From Thereva unica (taxonomy: Eukaryota > Arthropoda > Insecta > Diptera > Therevidae): DNA of 64,000 nt. The notes below the pieces were generated by a model that was not told the origin of the DNA, ran no database searches, and saw only the letters and a program-made list of their open reading frames with translations. The DNA lies in NCBI GenBank assembly GCA_949987705.1, contig OX465281.1:4938001-5002000 (forward strand). Direction: 5' to 3'. Positions 22,800-34,519 of this stretch are shown piece after piece. Within the stretch, counting starts at the first letter, position 1. The number at the start of each line of letters is the position of its first letter. The position numbers and the translations under genes are program-made.

Positions 22800-23226
22800 G
22801 CTTTAAGGCGGCTCCAGACTCCGTGAACGTTCGCGCGAATACGAGTGTGGATGGTATTCGCGCCTAGTGCGCGCCTTACTTTCAGGTCCGAATGAATACG
22901 GCGTAAGCTCGTGCCGTAAATTCACGGCCTGAAACAGAATAGAAGTTCTGGGGTAGTAGTACGTAAGTTGTTCGAGTGTTACAAAAATATTTGTTTGAAG
23001 AGGTCGATTGAAACAACTTATGTGCTGCAACCCGAGATCTTCAGGCACAAACTGACGACAAACCCATCCGGTTTGCGCCTGCAGACCCCATCCGGTTGGC
23101 GCCTGCAGACCCCATCCTGTTGGCGACTGTAGACCCCATCCTGTTGGCGGCTGGAGGGGTGTTTGGTGATACTTGGCTTCAAGCCAAAGCCTGCCGTCAA
23201 CCAGTGTGTGAAAGGGGGCCTTAAGA
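22800..23226. mobile_element. Probable MITE bounded by TTAAGGC-type ends
   Basis: The left end is tttaaggcggctccagactc; the right end, read inverted, is cttaaggccccctttcacac. The interior is CpG-rich (cgttcgcgcgaatacg) and contains a 24-base minisatellite. The ends resemble non-autonomous DNA transposons with a TTA/TTAA target, but identity is partial. The 147-codon minus-strand open frame here (22803-23246) is considered part of the element. Confidence 0.4.
23064..23160 (-). repeat. 24-base minisatellite, about 4 copies
   Basis: Unit gcctgcagaccccatccggt plus tggc, with small changes from copy to copy. On the minus strand it keeps an open frame encoding PTGWGLQ with Ala or Ser, four times. 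It lies inside the candidate MITE, so a coding role is doubtful. Confidence 0.85.
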
Positions 23227-24060
23227 TATGGCAAAATCCTACACAAAAAATTTTATGCGAACGCCAAAAAGTACCATAATATCCCCTCGAGGTCACCAAG
23301 GGGGAGGGGGGGTCGAAAATCACAAAAATCGCCTCTCGTAATTTATGAAGGACCCCAAATCATCACCTTCTTTGCACAAGTTCTTATACTAACTATAAAT
23401 CACCAAAAAAATTCCCTCTCATTGAATCCCACAAAAGATTCGCTTCCTTACAATTTTGTGGCCACAACTGAAGGAACTGGTTCTGGGCACTCCGCAAAAA
23501 AACTGGAAGTAAAATTTCACTTTCAATTTACGAGGCGATCTCAGAGTCAGTCAAGAGCCAATTAAACGAATCAGAAAAAAAAACAAGAAATGACCATTTG
23601 CCGTCCATCCAGTCATCAATTACGATACCCCCTGAAACCACTCTGTGATAAAAGTGCAGAACCCGGGGAAAAGTTGTTTTCGTTTCTCCCGAGGAGAGGC
23701 GCGCGCTTTGCTCCGTTGTGTTACGAGGAGGTTTTCGTGAAAGTGGTTGGACAGGTCCAATTTTTCATGAACTAAAAGGCTTCGCAGTTTTCGGACCACT
23801 CCCTTTTACGGCCAGAGGATAGTCGCTGCCGCCGCCGCCGGTCAATAAACTTGCATCTCTAGCCTTGACAGTAGTGCATCACTAGACCAGCCCCGTGAGT
23901 GCATTGTGTGAGGAATTTGGTGCAGTTTTTTCTCTAGGTGTTTCGGTTTCATTGCAGGATTTCGCATGGGTTTTATGCTAATCGCGAAACCAGCACGAAG
24001 AAAGCGCGCAGATTTTATCCGAAAGTGACATGTTTTTCGCGTGTTAAACTGGATCTGATC
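23227..24060. other. Unique-looking stretch with GC-rich centre
   Basis: 23690-23900 includes gccgccgccgccgg (23830) and a GT-like donor context ccccgtgagtg at 23893. No exon can be supported. The texture is that of the other non-repeat islands. Confidence 0.3.
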
Positions 24061-24793
24061 TGAGGTGCTGTTGTTGGTGTTTGTTGCTGGTGGTTCGATT
24101 TAAAGTCGGAATTGATACTTTGTTATTTGCTGTCGGCGGAGTCTGTTTACAAATGCAAGGGAGCTTGTACGAACGAATCTCTATGGACTGGATTTTATCA
24201 CCGAGACACTCGAATCCTCTAAAGTGGTCTAGAAGAAATATTACTTCTCTCAAGGATTGGTGTCTTAAAGCATCTAAGTGGATCAATATCAGAAAAAGCA
24301 AAGAAAGCTGTAGAGTCTATGTTCTAGAACAATCAGAATTCGATGAATCTGCTGAGGGATACTTTCACAAAAATGTTCCTCATGTAAACTGGTTTTCGTG
24401 CTTGTAACATTTTGAATAAATGTATATCCTTTTGAAATCTGCGCAAAAACAAAGGAGATACATAGTAAAATATTGTCGGGTTTGCCGTAAGTGGCGAAGT
24501 TTCTCCAGTAGTGACCTTATGAGTCACCCTTTTGCACTACTATGACATAATTCTCTACTGGAAGCTTACTTGAAAAGGTAGATTGAAGATGCAGTAGGTC
24601 AAGGGGAGTCTGAATGGACCTGGAGGAGAAGACAATGAACCTTGCCGCTGAGCTTTTGGATGTTTAAGGCCAACACGAAAGGCAAGAGAGGCGTGCAGTT
24701 TCCCGCCCAACAAAAGATCTTGCCTCCAAAACCGTGGTCCCTGTTGTAGGGAATGGTCTTACCCGAGTTCGGAAATACTGACAGTGGAAGGTT
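24061..24793. other. Non-coding stretch, nothing recognised
   Basis: A 108-codon open frame at 24081-24407 (+) has no recognisable domain, signal peptide or splice context. It could be chance. Confidence 0.3.
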
Positions 24794-24801
24794 GTTCCAC
24801 A

Positions 24802-25279
24802 CAGGGCGGCGCTCTCATAGGTGCGAATGGTGCACTTGCACCGGGCGCAATTGGTCGAGGGCATAGTTTCAGACAACAAAGATGGTCTGTAATCGTTCAC
24901 TCCCTTTTGAAATGCGATGAAGAGTCGCATACCCACCCTGTCGCAAGAGCCAACTTTTCCAACGTCATACGTCAGAATGCTTTAGCTTGTTGTTGTTGTT
25001 GTTTTTAATCGTAAGCCTCCCTTTGGACATTCGTTTTCTTTTTCTAGCAAAAAGGAGACAAGAAAAAACAACAACCACGCTGTCAAAAAGTTGAATTCAG
25101 AGGTCCAAAAAATCTGCTCAGTCCATCGTCCTCTCCAACTCTGCGCAAACGACGTTTTTAGCAGATTTTTGTTCTTTGTGTCTCTTTCCATTGCCCTTCA
25201 TTGCGTTAAAAAGCGAACAGCTTATGGGGCGCAATATGGCATAGTGCAGCGGACGCAAAAAACCCAAGCTGCGCCGCTG
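24802..25279 (-). mobile_element. Short hAT element with perfect 8-bp target duplication
   Basis: The element begins cagggcggcgctctcat and ends gctgcgccgctg, giving imperfect inverted ends of CAGxGxxGCGC type. It is flanked by gttccaca on both sides (24794-24801 and 25280-25287), an exact 8-base duplication typical of hAT. The internal ends carry ttgcaccgggcgcaatt and caatatggcatagtgcag, shared inverted with 11460-11507 and 51595-52587. At 478 bp and with no transposase remnant, it is non-autonomous. A tgttgttgttgtt run lies at 24989-25000. Confidence 0.9.
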
Positions 25280-25394
25280 GTTCCACAATTGAGTTGTTCT
25301 ATTGAAGTGCTGCAGGCTGTGTTAATCTTGTATTGGGGGAGAAGTGGGACTATAAAGCATGAGATTTTCATTTTCGGGCTGTCGCTGTGTACGA

Positions 25395-25510
25395 TCGAAA
25401 AGACAGGGTCCGACACGTGGTTGACTTAAATTATTGAAGGCATAAAAGTAACGCAAAGTACCGTCTTCAGCGAAACTCTGAAGTGGGTTGTAAATGGGAT
25501 TGAGAAAAGG
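25395..25510 (-). pseudogene. Family A LINE reverse-transcriptase palm fragment
   Basis: It matches 54220-54330 (gacagggtccgacacgtgg against gacaaggtctggcacgtgc, and taacgcaaagtacc). On the minus strand the catalytic region reads SFAED, where the other copy has FADD, so the second catalytic residue region is altered. The fragment covers only the palm. Confidence 0.65.
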
Positions 25511-26850
25511 TCAGATTAGGTAAAGCGCTGGGGATAAAATTGACCCCGGTAACACCGGCAGGTATAATTTAGAGTTCAGATTCTTCAGTCAATACTACTA
25601 ACAGATAGAACAGAACAGATCGATTTTTCGACTCCACCTTCCCCCTTAAGTGCCGTGCGCCTGCCTGTAGTTATATATTCTCAGGGCCTTTTCGCAAGTC
25701 AGTGTTACCTCGTGTTGCCTCGTACACTGTAGCATTCTACGAGTCGTGCAATTGGCTGGTCGATGGCAGCTAAACAATCGGGGGGCTACTATACTACTTC
25801 CTGGAGTTCGCATAATCGCGTACAAATTCTCGGTGGGATTCGCTGTAGGATTGACATACCACGACTTTACTTCTTCGCTGTAACACTCTGCATAATTCTA
25901 GGCACGGTAATGTGCTTACAACCTTATGCTTCAGTTAGGGGTTGACATTGTTGTCGCTTTCTCGCTAGAGGTCAAAAATTCAAAAGCTCACTAAAATGAC
26001 ATTCCACTATTCCAGTTGACGAGTTGAGTTAAGTAAGTTGTTACGTTCAACTTCAGTTCGAGTCCAGTTCGACGAACTGAAGTCTGTCTTATCCTAAGTT
26101 GAATATGTAGAAATTAGATTCGAATTGAGGCTAGGCACCTAGGAGATTTGGTAATTGATTTTTAAATAGGGTCCATCCCGACGCAAACTCTCGCGACAAC
26201 GATTCATCTCAATGCAACAGAGCCGACTAGCCTTACTGTCTTTGAAGGCTCTGAGCATGACAAGCAAACTGGTGTATGATGATCTTACCAGTACAAAAAG
26301 GAATCTGACCTGTTATCTGTGGTCGACAGATAAGTATTGAAGAATTTTTGGTAAGGACGATTGCGTAGATTCTAGATTTAAGAAATCAAGGAATGTCATC
26401 GCCCGCCATAGCTGAAGGACCGATACATAACCTTGCGCGGTATAAAATATTATTGGAGCCCTTTTAAGCTATATAACGAAAGACATTTGTAGGTGTAGGT
26501 TTCAATATATTTTCACTCATTTTCTGACCTGGGGCGTGAGGCAATTCGTCCCAGTTGACGCCCCCCCGCTAGGAGTCTGCATAGACCTGTGAGGAGTCTG
26601 CATAGATCAAGTGTGCAAAATTATGTTAGGAAGGTTCCAGTTTGCGGATTATCTAGTTTTCATTAGTTTGTAGGGTAAGTCTTTTACAGTAGGGTCTAGT
26701 AGATTGAAACTGGACCGGTGCAAAGAGCACTTTCGAGAGGCCTGTACTATAGCGAACACATCAAACCGAATAAGTAAGTTAGAAATTATACCAAAAACAG
26801 GGCAGTCTTTATGTGATCAGAATTTCCTTAAAAAATCCCAATTTTGGTAG
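25511..26850. other. Non-coding stretch with a shared 30-bp repeat word
   Basis: cctggggcgtgaggcaattc plus gtcccag at 26529-26555 recurs at 60898-60925 with two changes, so part of an interspersed repeat lies here. At 26575-26608 agtctgcatagacctgtgagg is partly duplicated. Nothing coding was recognised. Confidence 0.4.
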
Positions 26851-27014
26851 AGCCCGCGCCATAAAACAGGGGAATCTCAAAACCGCTGTTTCCATGCGCA
26901 GTGAGAGTATTAACATCACTCGGTTTGTTTAAAAGTCAATAACTGGCTTATTTATATTCTCAATTACAATTCTACTTGCACGGGTCTCATTTTCCATCTT
27001 TTATGGCGCGGGCT
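26851..27014. mobile_element. 164-bp MITE with perfect 16-bp inverted ends
   Basis: agcccgcgccataaaa at 26851-26866 and ttttatggcgcgggct at 26999-27014 are exact reverse complements. Its interior is AT-rich and non-coding. The flanks are tag on the left and ttag on the right, so the target duplication may be TA or TAG, which is not certain. The superfamily is unassigned. Confidence 0.75.
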
Positions 27015-27539
27015 TTAGCTCTAACTTCCAACAAAATTCATCATCACACATAAATCACTTTACTGCATCTGTAAAGGAAGGTTAGAGTAGTTCTGCTTAC
27101 AGTCACCCAATTTGTGTTTGCATTAATTAATTTCCATTATTCGAGGGTTTGTTTTTCTCCATCCCCTCAAGGTGTAAATAATAAACTCGCATGAATCTTT
27201 ACGAATCTAAGTACATATTTAAAAAGTTACAAAAACTAATCTTAGTTTTCGAGCCAACAAAAATAATTTCACCAAGAAAGTTTTATCAAAATAAATTTCA
27301 TCCCCATTACCACCCCCTTAGAAGATCCTATGTAGAAAACAATTCGCCAAAAAGTCTCGGCCAAAGGAACTAAATATTTGAGTAGAGTTTGTTAAGTTGC
27401 GGCTGATTTCAGGTATTTGCTAGTCCCAGAATCCCCAAGATGACTGATGTCCCAGGCAAGCCCGGCAGAGAGGTCCATTACTTATCTAGACACAGCTCCC
27501 CCAGAATCTTATTCCTAGTTCAAATAATAGAACCAAGTT
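27015..27539. other. AT-rich non-coding stretch
   Basis: Contains attaattaatttcc at 27120. No gene or repeat recognised. Confidence 0.3.
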
Positions 27540-28870
27540 TGAAGTTAAACCGCACGTGACTTGTGCCCCCGCCCGCGGATCCCAGGACTCAAATCAAGCA
27601 TGTAAGACACGAACTCAAATTAATCAGCGCCTATCAGCCGACCTCGATCTAATTCAGTTTTCATTAGGCATAAAACCAGGTAAGCACCTGGGTATGGGGT
27701 TCATATCTGCCGGCACACACAGTCAGCAACAACCACCCCCCCCCCCCCCCCCGGACAATTTACTGTGCATCAAACAACAGCAGTAACGGGCGATAAGAGG
27801 GCGCTGCCAGATGCAACAGTTGGCTGATTACTTATTTACGTTGAGTTGGAGTTCGGGGCTCGTTTTGGCAGTTCTCGTGCAATCCTTTCATTTAAGGCTC
27901 AGCTCCTGGCTCTTTACATTTGTACCTTCATAAATTTCGCCTTCGTCTTCCCTGCGTGGGCGGCGGCGGCTGGGCGGGGGTGCGGTGTACAAGCCATTTT
28001 TGGGGGCGTCTTCCGCTGGAGGGTGCTCCCCGATGCTGGGTGGTGGGTCGACGGCGGGGTGGTTTGTACTCTGTGTTTACAGAGCATCCTCGAGAGCCGT
28101 TTCGAGACTCTAACATCAACCGAATTTCTGAATTATGAAGACTCCCGCTTTTGTTTCCCGGTGGGACCGCTTCATTTTACGGCTTTTGTCTTAAGAGCAG
28201 TTAAGTGAATTAGCACTTTGTTTGGCTCGCTCCTTGTCGAACATGGTCGCTGGCTAATAGGCGAAAGAACAAGAAACACACCTTAAAATTACATTTAACA
28301 AAAACAAGGCTAATCCCTTTATCCGTACAATGAACCTTCGTCCTTCTAGCGTTCCACACACACACTCGCACCCAAAAATGAGGCCAAAAAACTAGCTCCA
28401 ACCACGATTGTGTCTCCACTAAAACCACTTCCGTCCGTTCCGTCCATTATCGTGGCCCTTTTTGGTAATCGGAATTAAATTCGCAACAAAATCCCGATGG
28501 GCTTCGCAAAAATGAGGATTCGAACATAAATTCAATTTTTAATCCAGGATAAAAAGGATAAGTAAATGGCACAATTAAATTTTCATACGTGGGGGAATCC
28601 CCGGCGGAGATTTCCATTCAGCGAAAATTATTTTGATTCTGAATGAAAAACGCGCCCCCATTGTTTGCCCGACTCGAACAATATGAAAAGTAAATTAAAA
28701 AATTGAATTTATGCATGCGAAAAATTTAGTTAATTCGGGGGAAAAAGAGTTTTTGTCCTTGTGATGGGTGGGGATTAAGTGTTTTTATGGCAGCGAACCA
28801 GATTCAGTCGCTCTAGGTGGGCTTTAGGCGGCGTTTGTCTGGTGTGCCAGTTTAGGATTGATGGTGCCAT
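27540..28870. other. GC-rich island with poly-C tract, candidate single-copy DNA
   Basis: A C-run of about 17 lies at 27736-27752. 27940-28080 is strongly GC-rich (gtgggcggcggcggctgggc). A 120-codon + frame (27846-28208) has a hydrophobic start but no splice context and is opposed by an equally open minus frame. 28440-28740 mixes aattaaatt and gggg words. No repeats recognised. Confidence 0.35.
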
Positions 28871-29837
28871 ATTATTTACACACAAAGAGTGCATCAGACG
28901 TCATTGTTAAGCAATCAACTGCAGGAACTACTGCATTGCATATCACTCATTGGGTTTTTCGGAAAAGTGGGAGAGTGGTGTTGGATTGGAGTTTCATTGG
29001 TGTTGTATGGGGGTTCTATGGAATTGTGGAGTTCTAATTACAAAATCATGCATATATTTTGCTCAATTTAATGTTTTCAGAAAGGCGAGATGACTATTTT
29101 TAATATGAACAAGTAAAAATAGTTTTCCTGTGTTAATATCTGGGATACCAGTTCCTCATACCCAAAGACGATGGGTGTTGGTCTTCATATCGGTAGACTA
29201 CTGACTAAACAAGATCACCTTGCACCCAAATATTACGTAAATCTTTCCAATAAAGGCATAGCTTACTTGGCTGTTGTATCTCATAAACGCTAATGCGAAG
29301 GCTCCTATGAATTCTTGCAAGACGGATGTCCTACCCACCTGAGCCTACCCAGGTTTATTTGCTCCCAAACATGAATACTGCTCATAGTCCAGAATCTAGC
29401 ATCCAGAATCGTCTCCTGCACCACTGGGGCCAATAATTCTCTGAAATACCTCACTCTCGATCAAGATTCACAGACTCGTAGCTATCCGGAGCCTTGACGT
29501 ACTATAAAGGACTTTGATGGCTTTTAGCAACGTATTCGAGTATTAACCGTACCATGCTGATGTCCGCTGCTTGTATTGACCCAAAAAGGAGAAGGTTTGA
29601 ACTATACTTGAAAATCATGCTTCTCCATCTTGATTTCGAGGCCAGCGAAAGATCGTGCAGCAGATAGAGCAGTCATTTGGCTTGTTATGCTTTCATTTAT
29701 GTGCAGTCCCAGATTTATTATAACTGGTTCGATCAGGCCAATGAATCATATGCAAGTGGTATAGCTAATACGGTTCTGGGGTAGCCCCATCCATATTTCC
29801 GTTTCATCACTTTTGTCACTAGGTTTAAAGCTTTTTG
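28871..29837. other. Non-coding stretch, nothing recognised
   Basis: Possibly old repeat DNA, but neither strand gives a recognisable protein. No long open frame. Confidence 0.3.
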
Positions 29838-30215
29838 TAGGGAAAACTTGGATGAGGTTCGCGTCTTCGCTAGAATAATTTTTTTTTTAACGGGAAATTT
29901 TTCTGAAGAAAATTATAGATCTTTGGTATGACTGGTCTGTCTAGTCTGTTTGGTCTATCTGGACAAAAATGTGTGTGAAAACCACTAACCTAAGAGGGGA
30001 GGAGAAAACGCTTCAAAAACATAAAATGAGTAAAGGATATCAAAAATGCCCCCCACGGGATTTCCTCCTCCAAAAATGCCTTAATCCTAACAAGGATACG
30101 AACTCTATCAAAATTTCCGCTAAAAGCGCATTCTTACTAGCAAAGACGCAAACCGTGACAAAATTTCAGCTCCAAAAAAGCTTTCATCCTAGCGAAGACA
30201 CGAAACTTATTCTTA
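29838..30215. repeat. Degenerate ~52-bp minisatellite with an inverted upstream copy
   Basis: Three units at about 30060-30215 share the plan atttc-x-gct-aaaa-gc-ttcatcctag-c-aagac-x-cgaaac. An inverted unit lies at 29838-29890, where the reverse complement reads ttctagcgaagacgcgaac. The 158-codon + frame at 29969-30445 runs through the units and is probably a by-product. Confidence 0.6.
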
Positions 30216-31299
30216 AAAGCGAAATCCCATGTGTGGTCTTGGATTTCTATATTGTTCAAGTCAGTAGGGCAGGTGTTGTTGCTTCCATCCTGATTCGCAG
30301 GCGCAAAGCTTTTCTTCTATGTATCGATCTTTTGAAGCACCATACCAACAAGATAGTGATATTAGTCGAAGTTGGTTCTTTGGTACCTTTGTTCTATATC
30401 ATCAGTTCGACCGGTTTCGGCAATCTATCAACACGTCGTCGTTAGTTTGGCCACCAGAGAAATCTGGTAAGAGTCACGATCAAGTTGTTATTTGTTGCAA
30501 TCTCTCTGACTCTTAGTTCATTGTCACTGGTTCTATCATCCAAGCTATGAGTGCTGAGGTTGTGCACAGCCGCTACTGCTAGACTTGGACCACAAAGCTG
30601 TATCGTTGAGCCGGTGACTTAAAGTTGAAAATAAAAAGAATCTCGATGAATAGTTTCATCACGAGTTGATCGTAAAAAGCATGATAGACCAAACTAATAT
30701 CTGCCATATACTGCTGAAACGCAATTAAATCGTCCCGTTTCTGAAACGGCTGATGAAAATATATCACGTTCGGCAATTGATAGTGTAAAAACATCATTTC
30801 TCTGAATCACTTTAGCAATCAAATGCGTGCCATACTTTTAAAAATATTGAAAGGGTTCGATTACGGGTACTAACTCAATCGTTCTAGACCTCATCAAAAT
30901 CCTTCAAGAAAATAATAGAAATTTCTTTTTTATGAAATCAAAACTAGGGCACTTTTGGTGTTTGTTGGATGAAACAATTGAGCTATATCTAAACTCCAAT
31001 TACTTCCCATATTTGCCTCGATTTTATCTATATTGACAAGTGTTTCAAAACAGCAGACCAAATGGTGTATCAACTATCTCCATATTATCATCTATTCCCA
31101 CCCAACTGCATCATTAAACCAGTTTGACCATACAAGAATGCACAACCAGACACGATGAATGCGCCAACCCACCCCACCAAAATCGTCGCTTTAATGCAAT
31201 CCCCCCCCCCCCCCACTTGCTTTAAGCCCTGTGATATATTAATCAAATAATAAAATAAATTCCATTGAAGTTCATATAATAATATCAGAACCATAATTG
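30216..31299. other. Non-coding stretch with poly-C tract
   Basis: A run of about 14 C lies at 31201-31214. Nothing else recognised. Confidence 0.3.
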
Positions 31300-31860
31300 A
31301 GGAATTAAATTACCAAAAAAGTAAATACAGAAATTTCAATAATGTATTTATAAAATGAAATGGCGATGGGACCACCGCCCCCCGCCCCCGCGACACCCCC
31401 GCCGAATGGAAAAATATTGTTCTTGCTTTTAGAAATCACTCAACCAACGGAAATTGATTTATTTGTGTTGGAGAACTGCGGCTAAAAATCGCAAACAAAG
31501 ACGAGAATTAATGGATTTTTATTTTTATATTTTAATTTTTCCGAGTATGCCGCCGCCGCTGGCGGCCGGGAGTTTTTGGAAGAACGGGGGGCGTGGCATG
31601 GTGGTAAGTAGTAAATCGATAGCGATTCATAAAAGTGTTTTTGCATTTTCGATAATAACAAGCGCATAATTTTTGAACAGCAAAAACGAGGGGGAGGACT
31701 GCGCTGTCTCTGAATAAAAGGGTGCCAATTACCGGCAATTAAAAAAATGATGGAAAACAACATTGGGTTAATCCCTAGTGAAAGCTATTCATTAATAAAA
31801 GTGTTTTTATTTTTATAATTAATTTTTTGTTTTTGTTTTTTAGCAATCACTGTCAACAAC
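31300..31860. other. Island with GC-rich patches in AT-rich DNA
   Basis: accgccccccgcccccgcgac (31372-31395) and gccgccgccgctggcggcc (31548-31567) lie within AATTAA-rich DNA. Non-repeat texture; possible regulatory DNA. Confidence 0.3.
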
Positions 31861-32239
31861 AACAGCAGAAGACAGTGAGGTCCAATTAACATCTATGATA
31901 ATGAAAATTGCAGGCAAAGCAGATTTTCAAAACCTTGTATTACTTTAAGAAGATGGAATTTCGACTATCGTAGATACCTAAGTTAACCAGATACCCCTGC
32001 AATGGTAGTTCAAAACAATGGATTGTTACAGCGGTCACTGAACTCTGAAAATGGAAAATTTGGCAAAATAATTAATTTTCGGGTTTTTGCAAATAGACCT
32101 CTATAGAAATAGAAGAAAACAGTGTTACGAATTGCAAAGCATAAAGGGTAGTTATTGAACAAAGAATCAGTAGTTAGCTCTAACCCAATTTGTTGATGCT
32201 ATTTCACATGACCAAATTTAATATGGGTGAGTGTCATAC
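31861..32239. other. Non-coding stretch, nothing recognised
   Basis: No open frame or repeat structure stands out. Confidence 0.3.
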
Positions 32240-32345
32240 AGACAGCGCCGGCGCTAGGGTAGAGCGAGTGGAGCGTCGCTTTAGGCGCCAGATGGGGCGC
32301 CAAAATGAATGCGAAATAAATTTCGAGCAAAAAATAAAATTTTGA
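32240..32345 (+). mobile_element. hAT-like terminal fragment
   Basis: cagcgccggcgctagggtag followed by cgctttaggcgccagatggg and ggcgcc has the pattern of a common hAT end (CAGxGCCGGCGCTA, then several GGCGCC). No matching opposite end or 8-bp duplication was found, so it is probably a truncated copy. Confidence 0.45.
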
Positions 32346-32984
32346 TGGCACTTTTTGAGGGCGTTGTTTGTAGCTAGCCAAGTCTACATTAATGTACTCA
32401 TCTACTTATCAATATGACTCGAACACGGCACAAACAGGGAGCACTGACTCCAAGACCGGTCGTACATGGCCTTAGGCCTCACCCTGCTCGATCCATGGAG
32501 CAGACTGAATACGGCGGATCTAAACTCGATAAAAACCGCAATCCTAATGCGTAAACAATCGTGCTGAAGTTATGAATGGTACTGCGTGAATGTACTACTA
32601 CCGATGGACTGCGGTAACCAGACGAACTTCGGTTTGAATTAGCATTGGTGATACGGAGCTCTACCATGGGCGACTGTCCTTTCTCGCCGAGCTCCTGGCT
32701 CAATATGAAAATACCTTAAAAAAACTTTTGAAGGTGGAGCACTTCTTAACGCTCCAAACATTTCTGGGGCTCCCACAGCTCCCAAAAGAATGACCTACAA
32801 GGCCAGTTAGATATTTTTGGACCCATTCTTCAACGTGTCAAATTTGGTCCCAGTGAAGGGAAGTTTCCGGGATTCTTCTTCAGGGAGGGCAGTCTGAGTC
32901 TGTAAACCCAGGGATGGGGTACGCGGAGTGTAGGAGATCACTCCTTCATTGGGAGATCTCCTTAAATCTCCTGAGAAAGTAAGG
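32346..32984. other. Non-coding stretch, nothing recognised
   Basis: The later part probably belongs to the LINE ORF1-like remnant that follows. Confidence 0.3.
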
Positions 32985-33130
32985 GCACCTAATCGGAGAG
33001 GCGCTCGAAAAAACGACCGCTTTCAGCAGACGGGGGGCGCAGCCCAAAAACGTTACATACGATATCTGGAAGCTGGCTACTCCCGTGTAGAGGCTGGTAG
33101 GGTCTACGTGGCCCCGACGAAGAAAGCGAT
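32985..33130 (+). pseudogene. Possible LINE ORF1 fragment
   Basis: The + frame reads GGAAQKRYIRYLEAGYSRVE then AGRVYVAP. The pattern G-A-A-x-K-R-Y-x-x-x-L-E-x-G-Y-x-x-E-E-A is reminiscent of a motif seen in first open frames of Loa-like and other insect LINEs. The frame is open for 76 codons (32949-33179). It is a modest call from memory; a small unknown protein is the alternative. Confidence 0.35.
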
Positions 33131-34319
33131 ACCGATTTTCTTAATAAGAAGAGGGTTAGATCATCTGGATGTTCGCTAGGGCATAATAACCCGGCGAAAA
33201 GGGCGAAGGCTTTGGCCATACGGTTTGAAAAGTCGGACGCTCCCATGACAGAATTGCCGTGCGACTAACAATCCGGAGACTCTTATGACCACGAAACAAC
33301 TAGTTATCGTGCAAGGAAGTCTTCTGGAGGCGCTAGCCGAATAGGCTCAGGGCTTAGAACAGCCCAGGTCAGTAGGGGTCGGTGCGCCCTCTATGATGGT
33401 GATGACTCCCTCCATCATCTCAACCTTACTAGTTGGCGCAAGCCCTAATACTCAACCATGCAATGCAATCAACCAAATAGCCTCCAAAGGTGGTGCTGTT
33501 GGCGAAAGGTCGGGGAAGCAACTTTGAGAAAACATACTTCCTCTATTTCCCGCTACAGGCAGAAATGTGAACCTAAAACCACCATCGAAATCTTTATGTG
33601 GCCCCCTGCCAATAAAAGCTTGCAAAAGCGGAGATATAATACCGTAAGAAAATGGCAGGCAGGCAGTACTCGAAATTTTTTTTATCTAGGACAATCTTGA
33701 AATACAATTTATGTGAAGTGAAAGCGTCGAACAGAGGGCGCCGCAAAACAATCTCGCTCCACCCCCAACAAGGGCTAGGGCCGGAGCTGCATACAGAGCA
33801 GTGTTTGGCGGAAAATTTTAGTTATAAAAATAATAAAAGAAAATACTAGACCATCTTCAGAATTCTCGTAAGGTCTATGCCAGACAAATACACACAATCG
33901 ACGAAATAAGTTTCTTTTGCCTACCTGGTCTTCCATTCTTCCTGCCTTCTAATTTTCTCCGCCCATCTTCGTTCTCTACGTTGTCCTGGATATCTGTTCA
34001 TACTGAGACATCGTAATCGAAACGATGAAGGTATTTCCTATATCTTCCATTTCTACTCAGAACTGCAATAAGGTCGTAACTCACTTCCTACACTCCATTG
34101 TAACCAACCCATTTCACCACCTTTGGTATTAGTCTGTGGGTTCACCGACCTTTAACACAGTCGTCTTCTCTTGCCATTCCATTACAAACTCACAGTGCGC
34201 CATCTGCAATCACTGTATTTGGCTGCCTCTAACATATGTGTTCTGGATCATAGAGATACATCTAGCCAGTACCTCCATGAGGATCCCGCACGCCGCATCG
34301 TTGTATAGGGTTTGCTATG
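33131..34319. other. Non-coding stretch; possible decayed LINE 3' region
   Basis: The part 33900-34300 follows, on the minus strand, directly from the R1-like thumb at 34520-34680 and may be that element's worn C-terminus and 3' UTR. No conserved motif could be fixed. Confidence 0.3.
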
Positions 34320-34510
34320 CACAGCACTGGCGAAGGGCGCTTAAGCTGGAGACAGATCCATGCGTACCTGCGGTATGTGCAGTGATAGGTATAATAAAAG
34401 TGTGTGTATTCAAATGTGACATATAGCTGCGTAAACGGAACGCAACGCAAAAGTTGGTTAAATACCCAAACAGAAGCACACGCAACAAACACATCACTCG
34501 TAGGTTAAAT
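34320..34510 (+). repeat. Second copy of the 14230-type repeat
   Basis: aagctggagacagatccatg followed by ataaaagtgtgtgtattcaa and gcacacgcaacaaacaca matches the same order at 14247-14430 with about 70-80% identity. The inverted right arm was not found here. Confidence 0.5.
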
Positions 34511-34519
34511 TTATTGGTT

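Noticed and set aside
27846..28208. 120-codon + open frame with hydrophobic start
   Set aside because: Composition-driven (Gly/Trp/Val-rich in GC-rich DNA), lacks splice context, and is opposed by an open minus frame.
29969..30445. 158-codon + open frame
   Set aside because: It runs through a degenerate 52-bp minisatellite and unrelated flanks; no domain is recognisable.
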